64,000 bases of DNA, taken from assembly GCA_021851785.1 (NCBI GenBank), contig JAJZBV010000002.1, positions 1 to 64,000 of the forward strand. The letters are read 5' to 3'. The stretch comes from Pseudomonadota bacterium. Its GTDB lineage: Bacteria; Pseudomonadota; Alphaproteobacteria; Acetobacterales; Acetobacteraceae. The notes beneath the pieces are model-generated. The model had not been told where the DNA came from, ran no database searches, and saw only the letters and a list, made by a program, of their open reading frames with translations. Below, in pieces: positions 18,328-25,780 of this stretch; positions within the stretch are counted from its first letter, which is position 1, and every line of letters starts with the position of its first letter. A program made the position numbers and the translations under genes.

Positions 18328-19452
18328 TCAGCGCAAGCGCACCGTGGGCTCGACCGAGATGCCGAGCGGGAGCGGCAGTTTCGGGTCGAGCCCGCTGTCG
18401 ATGGTGATCTTCACCGGCACCCGCTGGACGATCTTGACGAAATTGCCGGTGGCGTTTTCCGGCGGGAAAGCGGTGAACTTGCTGCCCGACCCCTTCTGGA
18501 TGCTGTCGACATGGCCGGTGAGGGCGAGGCCGGGATAGGCATCGACGTGGATCACGACTTTTTGCCCCGGGCGCATGCGATCGAGCTGGGTTTCCTTCAA
18601 GTTCGCGGTGATCCAGATTTCCGGTGACACGATCGCGAGGATCTGCTGGCCGGGCTGGACGAAATTGCCAAGCTCGACATTGCGCTTGGTGATCCAGCCA
18701 TCCTGCGGCGCGACGACGCTGGTGAAGCCGAGATTGATTTCCGCCTGATCGAGCGCCGCTTGCGCCGCGTCCACCTGGGCGTCCCATTGTTTCACCTGCG
18801 CTTGTGCCGCGGCGATGTTCTGGGCGACGAGGTTGGCCTCGGCGAGCTGGGCCTCGGCCTGGCGCACCCCGGCATCGGCCTGCTCGGCGGCGGCGATGGC
18901 GGCGTCGAGCAGTTCGCGGGTGGTCGCCGCCGGCGGCAGCGCGCGCTGGCGGCGGAGATCGGATTGCGCCTTGGCCTGCATCGCCTGCGCCGAGGCGACC
19001 GCCGCTTGCGCCGCCGCCTGCCGTGCGGGATAGGCGGTTTTGGCGATTTCGAGCGCGATGCGGGCATTGTCGCGCTGGGCGTGCGCCAGTGCGAGCTGGC
19101 CGCGCGCCTGATCACGGGCGGCGCGGAACGGGCGCGGATCGATCGCGATCAGGAGATCGCCGCGATGCACGAACTGATTATCGTCGACCGCGAGGGTGAT
19201 CACGTTGCCGGACACTTGCGGCGCGATCGCGACCGCCCGCCCGTCGGTATAGGCATCATCGGTGCTTTCCAGATCGCGGGTGAGATACCAGTAATCGCCG
19301 CCGGCGGCGACGACACCGAGCACGATCAGCGCGAACAGCAAGCGTTTCCACGGCAGGCGCCGCCGGGACGGCGCGCGCAGCGGCGCGTTTCCCAACATAT
19401 CGGCCGACGCTGGGGCCGACGCCGGCTCTTCGCTGTCCTGATAGTCCGCCAT
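18328..19452 (-). CDS. HlyD/EmrA-type membrane fusion protein
   Basis: This 374-residue periplasmic adaptor has a cytoplasmic N-tail, one transmembrane helix (~37-58: RLLFALIVLGVVAAGGDYWYL), then TDDAYTDGRAVAIAPQVSGNV, the EmrA-family signature. Lipoyl half-motifs flank a long Ala/Gln-rich coiled-coil hairpin (~110-235), followed by a beta barrel (VVAPQDGWITKRNVELGNFV). It should pair with an MFS or ABC exporter and an outer-membrane channel, but neither is adjacent: downstream is the convergent repeat and upstream the ABC half-transporter end. A possible operator lies just upstream. Confidence 0.88.
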   Translation of the reverse strand: MADYQDSEEPASAPASADMLGNAPLRAPSRRRLPWKRLLFALIVLGVVAAGGDYWYLTRDLESTDDAYTDGRAVAIAPQVSGNVITLAVDDNQFVHRGDLLIAIDPRPFRAARDQARGQLALAHAQRDNARIALEIAKTAYPARQAAAQAAVASAQAMQAKAQSDLRRQRALPPAATTRELLDAAIAAAEQADAGVRQAEAQLAEANLVAQNIAAAQAQVKQWDAQVDAAQAALDQAEINLGFTSVVAPQDGWITKRNVELGNFVQPGQQILAIVSPEIWITANLKETQLDRMRPGQKVVIHVDAYPGLALTGHVDSIQKGSGSKFTAFPPENATGNFVKIVQRVPVKITIDSGLDPKLPLPLGISVEPTVRLR

Positions 19453-19506
19453 GCGTCAGCTCCTTGGGGGCGGGCGGGATGAGAACGATCTCGAGGGTCA
19501 AATAAA

Positions 19507-19521
19507 ACCGAACCGTTCGGT
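19507..19521. promoter_or_regulatory. Palindromic operator-like site upstream of the HlyD gene
   Basis: ACCGAACCGTTCGGT is a perfect 7-bp inverted repeat around one central base. It lies about 55 bp upstream of the HlyD start codon. Such sites are typical of TetR-family repressors controlling efflux genes, but no TetR gene is in the window, so the regulator would be encoded elsewhere. Confidence 0.5.
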
Positions 19522-19569
19522 CAGCAAGGCGTGCTTTCTCCCCGGCCGTTTTATCACCGCTCCGTGATC

Positions 19570-21300
19570 TTATTCCACGAATGCCTGGGTGCGCACCAGC
19601 CGGGCATAAAGCCCGTCTTCGGCGAGCAGCGCGCGATGCCCGCCCTGTTCGGTGGCGCGTCCCGCCTCCAAGACCACGACGAGATCGGCATCGCGCACCG
19701 TCGACAGGCGATGGGCGACGATGATGGTGGTGCGGCCGGCGCGGAGCCGGGTCAGCGCGGCTTGCACCAGGGCCTCGCTTTCGGCGTCGAGCGCGCTGGT
19801 CGCCTCGTCGAGCAGCAGGATGCGCGGGTCACGCAAAATCGCCCGGGCCAGCGCCACGCGCTGGCGCTGGCCGCCCGAAAGCCGCTGCCCGCCGGGGCCG
19901 ACGCGGGTTGCGAACCCCTCCGGCAGAGCGGTGATGAATTCCCCCGCCGCCGCCAGCGCCGCCGCCCGCACCGCCGCGTCGCTCGCTCCGGGCCGGCCCA
20001 TGCGGATATTGGCGGCGATGGTATCGTCGAACAAAAGCGCGTCCTGGCCGACATAGGCGATGGCGTCGCGCAGCGAGCCGAGGGTCACGCAGCGGATATC
20101 GGCGCCATCGATCAGAACCCGCCCGGCGCTGACATCCATGAGGCGCGGGATGAGCGCGAGCGCGGTCGATTTTCCCGCCCCTGACGGCCCGACCAGCGCC
20201 ACCGTTCGCCCTGGCTCGACGGCGAAGGAGAGCCCCGAGAGCCCGGCGCGGCCATCGGGATAGGAGAACCGGACCGCATCGAACACCACCCGTCCCCGGC
20301 CGGCCGGGAGCTTCGGCGCGCCCGGACGATCGACCACCGCGGGTGGCTCGTCGATGACCGCGAAGACGCGGGCGAGCCCGGCGAGACCCTCCTGCAACGC
20401 GGCGTTCATCGTCCCGAGCGCGCGGAGCGGGCGCGAGGCGATGAGCAGGGCGGCGACGAAGCCGGTGAAATTGCCGACGCTCGCCCCCCCCATCGCCGCC
20501 CGCCAGCCGGCGAACCCGATCACCGCCGCGACCGCGACGCCGCCCAACACCTCGAGCACCGGATCGATCCGCGAGCGCGCCCGCGCCATGCCGAACAGCG
20601 CCTGATAAAGCCGCGCGAACGCGGTCTCGGCGCGCGCCGTCTCGGCCTCCTCGAGGCGATAGGCGCGCACCGTCCGCGCCTGGGCGAAACTCTCGTGCAA
20701 CAGCGCCGCGGTCTCGCCCATCCGCTCCTGCATGCCGCCCGAGGCCCGCCGCACCCGCCGCCCGACGCGATCGATCGGCAGCGCCGCCAGCGGGTAAAGC
20801 GCCGCCGCGATCAGGCTCAGCACCCAGTCGAGATACAGCATCGAGCCGACCAGCCCGACCACCGTCAGCACATCGGCGATGCCATTCACCGCTCGTGTCA
20901 TCGCCTCGCGAATCACCGCCGCGTCGGTGGTGAAGCGGGCGGCGAGCTGCGCCGGCGCCTCGCGCTCCAGCCGCGCGAGATCGGCGCGCACCAGGTGGCG
21001 GAACATCTGTCCCTGTAGGCCCTTGATCGTTTGCAGCACGACGTTCTGGACCGCTACGTTCTGGAAATACTGCGCGAGCGCCTTGAGCGTGGTGATCGCG
21101 AGCACGAGCGCCGGCACCTGATAGAGAATCCGAGCGTCTTTCGCGGCAAAAAGCGAAAACGCATGCTCGATCACCACCGGATAGAGCGCGGTTGCCCCGG
21201 ACATCGCCAGGGTCGCGAGGATGACGAGGCCAACCCGCCCCCATTGCCGGCGGATCTGCTCGCGCCAGAGGCGGCGAAGAAGCGCGAGCGTGCCGGTCAT
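19570..21300 (-). CDS. ABC transporter, fused membrane/ATPase half-transporter (MsbA-like)
   Basis: This 576-residue exporter half has six transmembrane helices in residues ~15-310. The C-terminal ATPase has Walker [11 protein letters not shown]-loop [11 protein letters not shown], signature [14 protein letters not shown], Walker [14 protein letters not shown] and switch His in IVAHRLSTV. It belongs to the lipid A/multidrug exporter class that acts as a homodimer. The ATG at 21300 overlaps the CCA-enzyme stop (ATGA). This makes it the last gene of the DUF1285-Nudix-CCA-ABC operon. The substrate is not deducible; lipid export is plausible. Confidence 0.88.
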   Translation of the reverse strand: MTGTLALLRRLWREQIRRQWGRVGLVILATLAMSGATALYPVVIEHAFSLFAAKDARILYQVPALVLAITTLKALAQYFQNVAVQNVVLQTIKGLQGQMFRHLVRADLARLEREAPAQLAARFTTDAAVIREAMTRAVNGIADVLTVVGLVGSMLYLDWVLSLIAAALYPLAALPIDRVGRRVRRASGGMQERMGETAALLHESFAQARTVRAYRLEEAETARAETAFARLYQALFGMARARSRIDPVLEVLGGVAVAAVIGFAGWRAAMGGASVGNFTGFVAALLIASRPLRALGTMNAALQEGLAGLARVFAVIDEPPAVVDRPGAPKLPAGRGRVVFDAVRFSYPDGRAGLSGLSFAVEPGRTVALVGPSGAGKSTALALIPRLMDVSAGRVLIDGADIRCVTLGSLRDAIAYVGQDALLFDDTIAANIRMGRPGASDAAVRAAALAAAGEFITALPEGFATRVGPGGQRLSGGQRQRVALARAILRDPRILLLDEATSALDAESEALVQAALTRLRAGRTTIIVAHRLSTVRDADLVVVLEAGRATEQGGHRALLAEDGLYARLVRTQAFVE

Positions 21301-22448
21301 GATGCGGCATTCTCCTTGACGAGGCCGGCGAGGACGGCGCGGCACGCCTCGGCGCCGGGGCAGCCGGCGGCAAGCCAATGGGCCCGGGTCTCGGCGAGCA
21401 GGCGGCCGATTTTCGGCCCTGGCGGCACACCGAGCGCCAGCACGTCGCGCCCGGCGAGGGGAAAGACCGGGACCGGCAGCGTCCGGATCCGGGCGGCGAG
21501 GTCGGATTGGCCGGCGAGCAGGGCGCGGCCGGCGAGGATCTCGGGCGCGGTGTCAGCGAGCGCGCGGGCGAGATCGGCGGGGTCGGGCGGCGGCGCCCGA
21601 TAGGCGACGAGGCGGGCGCGCTCGGCGCGCGAGAGATGCAGCCGGTCGGCCAGACGTTCGGGATCGCCGCGGAGAATGGCGGCGAGACGGAGCAGCGGGT
21701 CGGGCGGCGAAGGCAGCCTCACCCCGGCATCGGCGCCTTCCGGCAGCACCGCGGCGAGCACGCCGAGTTCGGCCATCAGCGTGAGGGCGGGCGCCGGATC
21801 GGGGGCCGCGAGCAGGCGCTTGAGTTCGCCCCAGACCCGTTCCGGGGAAAGCTGGGCGAGGCCGGGAATGGCGGCCCGGAGGCTCGCCGTGGTCGCCGCG
21901 TCCGGCGCTGTCCGGCCATAGCGCGCCTGGAAGCGGAAAAAGCGGAGCAGGCGAAGATAATCCTCGGCGAGGCGGCGCGCCGGATCGCCGACGAAGCGCA
22001 CCCGCCCGGCGGCGAGATCGTCGAGCCCGCCGCCATAGTCGAACACCGCGCCGTCCGGTGTCAGCGAGAGCGCGTTGAAGGTGAAATCGCGCCGCCGCGC
22101 GTCCTCCTCCCAGGCGTCGGTGAAGGCGACGCGGGCATGGCGGCCATCGGTTTCGACGTCACGCCGGAGGGTCGTGATCTCGACATGACGGGGACCGGCG
22201 AGCGTGCTCACCGTGCCGTGGGCGAGCCCGGTCGGGATGGCGCGAAGCCCGGCCCGCGTCAGCGCCGCCATCACCTCGGCCGGCGGCAGCGGCGTCGCGA
22301 GGTCGATATCGCCGACCTCGATGCCGAGAATGGCATCGCGCACCGCGCCGCCCACCACCCGCGCCGCCGGCAAGGCGGCGAACACCCGCGCGAGTTCCGG
22401 CTCGGTGAGGAAAGCCGGCGGCGGGAGATGGCGGGCAGGGGCGGTCAT
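21297..22448 (-). CDS. cca: CCA tRNA nucleotidyltransferase
   Basis: This class II nucleotidyltransferase adds or repairs the tRNA 3'-CCA. The 383-residue protein has the head motif ARVVGGAVRDAILGIEVGDIDLAT (~30-53, catalytic DxD), TGLAHGTVST, ARRRDFTFNALSLTPDG and the basic RNA-binding segment RRLAEDYLRLLRFFRFQARYG (~160-180). ATG 22448 puts the head at the usual place. It lies 10 bp after the Nudix gene and overlaps the ABC exporter. A poly(A) polymerase activity cannot be excluded from sequence alone. Confidence 0.9.
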   Translation of the reverse strand: MTAPARHLPPPAFLTEPELARVFAALPAARVVGGAVRDAILGIEVGDIDLATPLPPAEVMAALTRAGLRAIPTGLAHGTVSTLAGPRHVEITTLRRDVETDGRHARVAFTDAWEEDARRRDFTFNALSLTPDGAVFDYGGGLDDLAAGRVRFVGDPARRLAEDYLRLLRFFRFQARYGRTAPDAATTASLRAAIPGLAQLSPERVWGELKRLLAAPDPAPALTLMAELGVLAAVLPEGADAGVRLPSPPDPLLRLAAILRGDPERLADRLHLSRAERARLVAYRAPPPDPADLARALADTAPEILAGRALLAGQSDLAARIRTLPVPVFPLAGRDVLALGVPPGPKIGRLLAETRAHWLAAGCPGAEACRAVLAGLVKENAAS

Positions 22449-22458
22449 GCGCCAGGGG

Positions 22459-23058
22459 TCATACACCGGAGGTGCCACGGAGCGCTTCGGCCAATTGGAC
22501 CAGGATGGCCGCCGTCGCGCCCCAGATGAGATGTTCGGCGTGGGGAAAGACCCAGAATTCGCGCATTTGGCCACGCCACGGGGCGCGCTCGCGGGTCGGC
22601 GCGACGGGGTCGAGCACGGTCGCGAGCGGGAGGGTGAAGATTTCTTCCACCTCCGCCGGCGCCGGGTGGAACGCCATCTCGGGCGGGATCAGGCCGAGCA
22701 CCGGGGTGATGCAGAACCCGGTGCCGGTGACGTGATCGCAAAGCCGCCCGGTCAGCTCGACCCGGGCGGGATCGAGGGCGATCTCCTCCTCCGCCTCGCG
22801 CAGCGCCGCGGCCTCGGCGGAGAGATCGGTGGGGTCGATGCGGCCGCCGGGGAAACTCACCTGGCCGGCGTGGCGGGCGAGTGTCGCGGTGCGTTTGGTC
22901 AGGAGAACCGCCGGCGCCGGCCCCAGGATCAGCGGCACCAGGACGGCGGCGGCGATCGGCGGCGCGCCGAGCGGCAAGACCTCGCGCGCCGGCCCGCCCC
23001 GGAGCCTACCCAGGAGATCGAGCGCGGCGAGGCGGGCGCGCAGATCCTGCTCGGTCAC
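22459..23058 (-). CDS. Nudix hydrolase, CoA-pyrophosphatase (NudL) type
   Basis: This 199-residue Nudix enzyme has a UPF0035-like lead VLLTKRTATLARHAGQVSFP followed by the Nudix box GGRIDPTDLSAEAAALREAE then EEIAL (~73-97). The arrangement with SFPGGR matches CoA-diphosphate hydrolases (NudL/CoAse). The start is a GTG at 23058, 16 bp after the DUF1285 stop; no ATG fits better. It is part of a leftward operon ahead of the CCA-adding enzyme. Confidence 0.82.
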   Translation of the reverse strand: MTEQDLRARLAALDLLGRLRGGPAREVLPLGAPPIAAAVLVPLILGPAPAVLLTKRTATLARHAGQVSFPGGRIDPTDLSAEAAALREAEEEIALDPARVELTGRLCDHVTGTGFCITPVLGLIPPEMAFHPAPAEVEEIFTLPLATVLDPVAPTRERAPWRGQMREFWVFPHAEHLIWGATAAILVQLAEALRGTSGV

Positions 23059-23074
23059 GGGGATCGCGGCTTCG

Positions 23075-23695
23075 TCAGATGCCGTCGCCGGTGCTGGCTT
23101 CGCCGAGGGCGAAAAACTGCCCGCGGCTCCAGACGCCCAACATCTGCCGCCCGCGCACCACCTGCGGCTCCGCCAGCGCCGCCAGCTCGTAATAGACGGC
23201 ACGCGAGATGCGGGCCTCGATCGGAAACCGCCCGGCGCCGTCGCGGAGCTTGATATAGGGCGTGGGGGCGCAAGTGATGAGGTCATATGAGATACGAATC
23301 GGATGCTCGGATCCTGCGGTGACGATCTGATCGATGTTCGTGCGGAACGAAAGCACCTGCTCACCGCCATGGCCGCGCCAGTCGAGTTCGACGGCGACGA
23401 ACGGCGCGTCCTCGACCTCGATACGGCCGCGCTCGGCCGGGGTTTCGAGCCAGAAACCGCCATCGGCCGCGCGCTGCAATACCGAGGCGAAGAGACAGAC
23501 CAGCTCCTTGCGCCCGATCGGGCTCCCGCGGTAGAGCCAGGTGCCGTCACGGCGGATGACGAAGGGCAGATCACCGCATTCCACCGGCACCCGCTGCGGG
23601 CGCGACGGCGGCTGCGCCCTCAGCGCCGCCGCGACCGTCCCGGCATTCGGCGGCGACGCCGCATCCTTCATACCGATTGCCCCGATTCTGTTCAT
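23075..23695 (-). CDS. DUF1285-domain protein
   Basis: This 206-residue protein matches the pattern of DUF1285 proteins common in alphaproteobacteria: FVIRRDGTWLYRGSPIGRKELVCLFASVL (~45-73), GFWLETPAERGRIEVEDAPFVAVEL and PIRISYDLITCAPTPYIKLRDG. It is soluble, with no signal peptide. It heads the operon DUF1285-Nudix-CCA enzyme-ABC exporter, an order seen in related genomes. The biochemical function is unknown. MKDA at 23671 is an alternative start. Confidence 0.75.
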   Translation of the reverse strand: MNRIGAIGMKDAASPPNAGTVAAALRAQPPSRPQRVPVECGDLPFVIRRDGTWLYRGSPIGRKELVCLFASVLQRAADGGFWLETPAERGRIEVEDAPFVAVELDWRGHGGEQVLSFRTNIDQIVTAGSEHPIRISYDLITCAPTPYIKLRDGAGRFPIEARISRAVYYELAALAEPQVVRGRQMLGVWSRGQFFALGEASTGDGI

Positions 23696-23897
23696 TGCCT
23701 CAACCCTCTCGCCGCCCCCTCTCGCCGGTTCTTGCGCGCCTCAAGCGTCCGCGACCTCGGGGGCTCGCCATGGTCAACCCGCGTCCCACATATAGGGACG
23801 CTTGCCGGGGCGAGGAAAGAGCGCGCATAGAGATTTCTCCTCCCCCCGTTCGTCCCTGGCACGCCATCGCGTGGCATCGAACGAAGGGAAAAACGGC

Positions 23898-24929
23898 ATG
23901 ACGGGCGGCAGAGAGGCGATGGCGGCAATCGAGACCGATACCACCCTGGCGACCACCGCGGCGCTGGCCGAGATCGAGGCGCTCGCGCCGCGCCTTGCCA
24001 CCATCCGCGCCGAGATCGGCCGCGCGATCTTCGGCCAGGACGCGGTCGTCGCGCAGACGCTGATCACCTTGCTCGCCGGCGGACATGTCCTCCTCGTCGG
24101 TGTGCCGGGGCTCGGCAAGACGCTGCTCGTCGAGACGCTGGGGACGGTGCTCGGCCTCGCCGCGCGGCGGGTGCAATTCACCCCCGATCTGATGCCGGCG
24201 GATATTTTGGGCAGTGAAGTGCTGGACGAAGGCGCGGACGGGCGGCGCAGCTTCCGCTTCCTGCCGGGGCCGGTGTTCTGCCAGCTCCTGATGGCCGATG
24301 AGATCAACCGCGCGAGCCCCCGCACCCAATCGGCGCTCTTGCAGGCGATGCAGGAGGGGAAGGTCGCGATCGGCGGCGTCGAGCACCCGCTGCCGCGCCC
24401 GTTCCATGTTCTGGCGACGCAAAACCCGATCGAGCAGGAGGGCACCTACCCGCTGCCGGAGGCGCAGCTCGATCGCTTCCTGATGGAGATCGACATCGGC
24501 TATCCCGATCTCGCCGCTGAGCGCGCCATGCTGCTCGCGACGACCTCGGATCGCAGCCTCGCGCTCCGCGCGGTCACCGACGGCGAGGCCCTCCGCGCCG
24601 CCCAGCGCCTGGTGCGGCGGCTGCCGGTGGGCGAAAGCGTGGTCACCGCGATCCTCGCCCTGGTGCGCGGCGCGCGCCCGGAAAGCGCTGTCGAGCCACG
24701 CATCGGAAGCCTCGTCGCCTGGGGGCCGGGGCCGCGCGCGGCGCAGGCGCTGATGCTCGCGGTGCGCGCCCGCGCCCTGCTCGATGGCCGGATCGCGCCG
24801 TCTCTCGACGATGTCGTGGCGCTGGCGGCACCGGTGCTCCGCCATCGCATGGCGCTCACCTTCGCCGCGCGTGCCGAAGGGGTCACGCTCGAAGCCGTGA
24901 TCGGACAATTGCTGGAACGCCTGGGATGA
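23898..24929 (+). CDS. MoxR-family AAA+ ATPase
   Basis: This 343-residue chaperone-like ATPase has Walker A VGVPGLGKTLLVE (~70-82), Walker B QLLMADEINRASPRTQ (~130-145), sensor 1 HVLATQNPIEQEGTYPLPEAQLDRF and the C-terminal lid. MoxR proteins assemble or activate partner complexes with VWA proteins. The ATG at 23898 follows GAAGGGAA; an in-frame ATG lies at 23919. The stop overlaps the DUF58 start (ATGA). It opens a four-gene coupled operon and diverges from DUF1285 across ~200 bp that must hold both promoters. Confidence 0.92.
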   Translation: MTGGREAMAAIETDTTLATTAALAEIEALAPRLATIRAEIGRAIFGQDAVVAQTLITLLAGGHVLLVGVPGLGKTLLVETLGTVLGLAARRVQFTPDLMPADILGSEVLDEGADGRRSFRFLPGPVFCQLLMADEINRASPRTQSALLQAMQEGKVAIGGVEHPLPRPFHVLATQNPIEQEGTYPLPEAQLDRFLMEIDIGYPDLAAERAMLLATTSDRSLALRAVTDGEALRAAQRLVRRLPVGESVVTAILALVRGARPESAVEPRIGSLVAWGPGPRAAQALMLAVRARALLDGRIAPSLDDVVALAAPVLRHRMALTFAARAEGVTLEAVIGQLLERLG

Positions 24930-25780
24930 AGGCAGCGACGCGCCGGGCGGAAGCGCTCGCGGCGCGGCTGCCGCCCTTGCTGCTCGCCGCCGAGCGGGTC
25001 GCGGCCACGGTTGCCGCCGGCCTCCATGGCCGCCGCCGGGTCGGGGAGGGCGAGAGTTTCTGGCAGTTCCGCCCGTTCGCCACCGGCGATGCCACGGCGC
25101 GCATCGATTGGCGGCAATCGGCGAAGTCGCACCGCACGTTCGTGCGCGAGGCGGAATGGGAAGCGGCGCAGACCTGCTTTCTCTGGCGCGACGCCTCGCC
25201 CTCGATGCGCTGGCACTCGACGCTCGCGCCGGTGGAAAAAGCGGCGCGAGCGGAACTGCTGTTGCTCGCGCTCGCGGCGCTGTTGCTGCGCGGCGGGGAG
25301 CGGGTGCGGCTGATCGACGCGGCGATCCCGTTTTCCTCCGGCACGGCGGCGCTCGCGGGCCTCGCCGAGGCGCTGGAACACGCGCCGGAAGGGGCCGCGC
25401 TGCCGCGCGCGCGCGAGATCCCGCGTTTTGCCCAGGTCGTGCTCATCAGCGATTTTCTGATGCCGGTCGCGGAGGTTCGCGCCCTGCTCGCCCGCTTCGC
25501 GGCGCTGCCGGCACGCGGCATGCTGCTGCAAATCCTCGACCCCGCCGAGCGCGATCTCCCCTATGACGGGCGGGTGCGGTTCTTGGGCCTGGAAGGCGAG
25601 GGGGAAGCGGTGATCCCCCGCGTCGAGGGGGTGCGGGACGCCTATCGGGCGCGGCTCGCGGCGCAGACCGCGTCGATCGCCGATTGCGCCCGCGACGCCG
25701 GCTTCGGCTTTGCCGTCCACAGCACCGACCGGCCGCCGGAGACGGCGCTGCTGGCCCTCTACATGGCGCTTTCGGCATGA
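24926..25780 (+). CDS. DUF58-domain protein
   Basis: This 284-residue protein has the DUF58 hallmark: GRRRVGEGESFWQFRPFATGD (~32-52) followed by ARIDWRQSAKSHRTFVREAEWE (~53-74), then a VWA-like fold starting FLWRDASPSMRWHST with a MIDAS-like DxSxS. It partners with MoxR in the standard MoxR-DUF58 module. Both ends overlap neighbours by ATGA. The likely role is a scaffold or target of the ATPase at the membrane; the substrate process is unknown. Confidence 0.88.
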   Translation: MKAATRRAEALAARLPPLLLAAERVAATVAAGLHGRRRVGEGESFWQFRPFATGDATARIDWRQSAKSHRTFVREAEWEAAQTCFLWRDASPSMRWHSTLAPVEKAARAELLLLALAALLLRGGERVRLIDAAIPFSSGTAALAGLAEALEHAPEGAALPRAREIPRFAQVVLISDFLMPVAEVRALLARFAALPARGMLLQILDPAERDLPYDGRVRFLGLEGEGEAVIPRVEGVRDAYRARLAAQTASIADCARDAGFGFAVHSTDRPPETALLALYMALSA

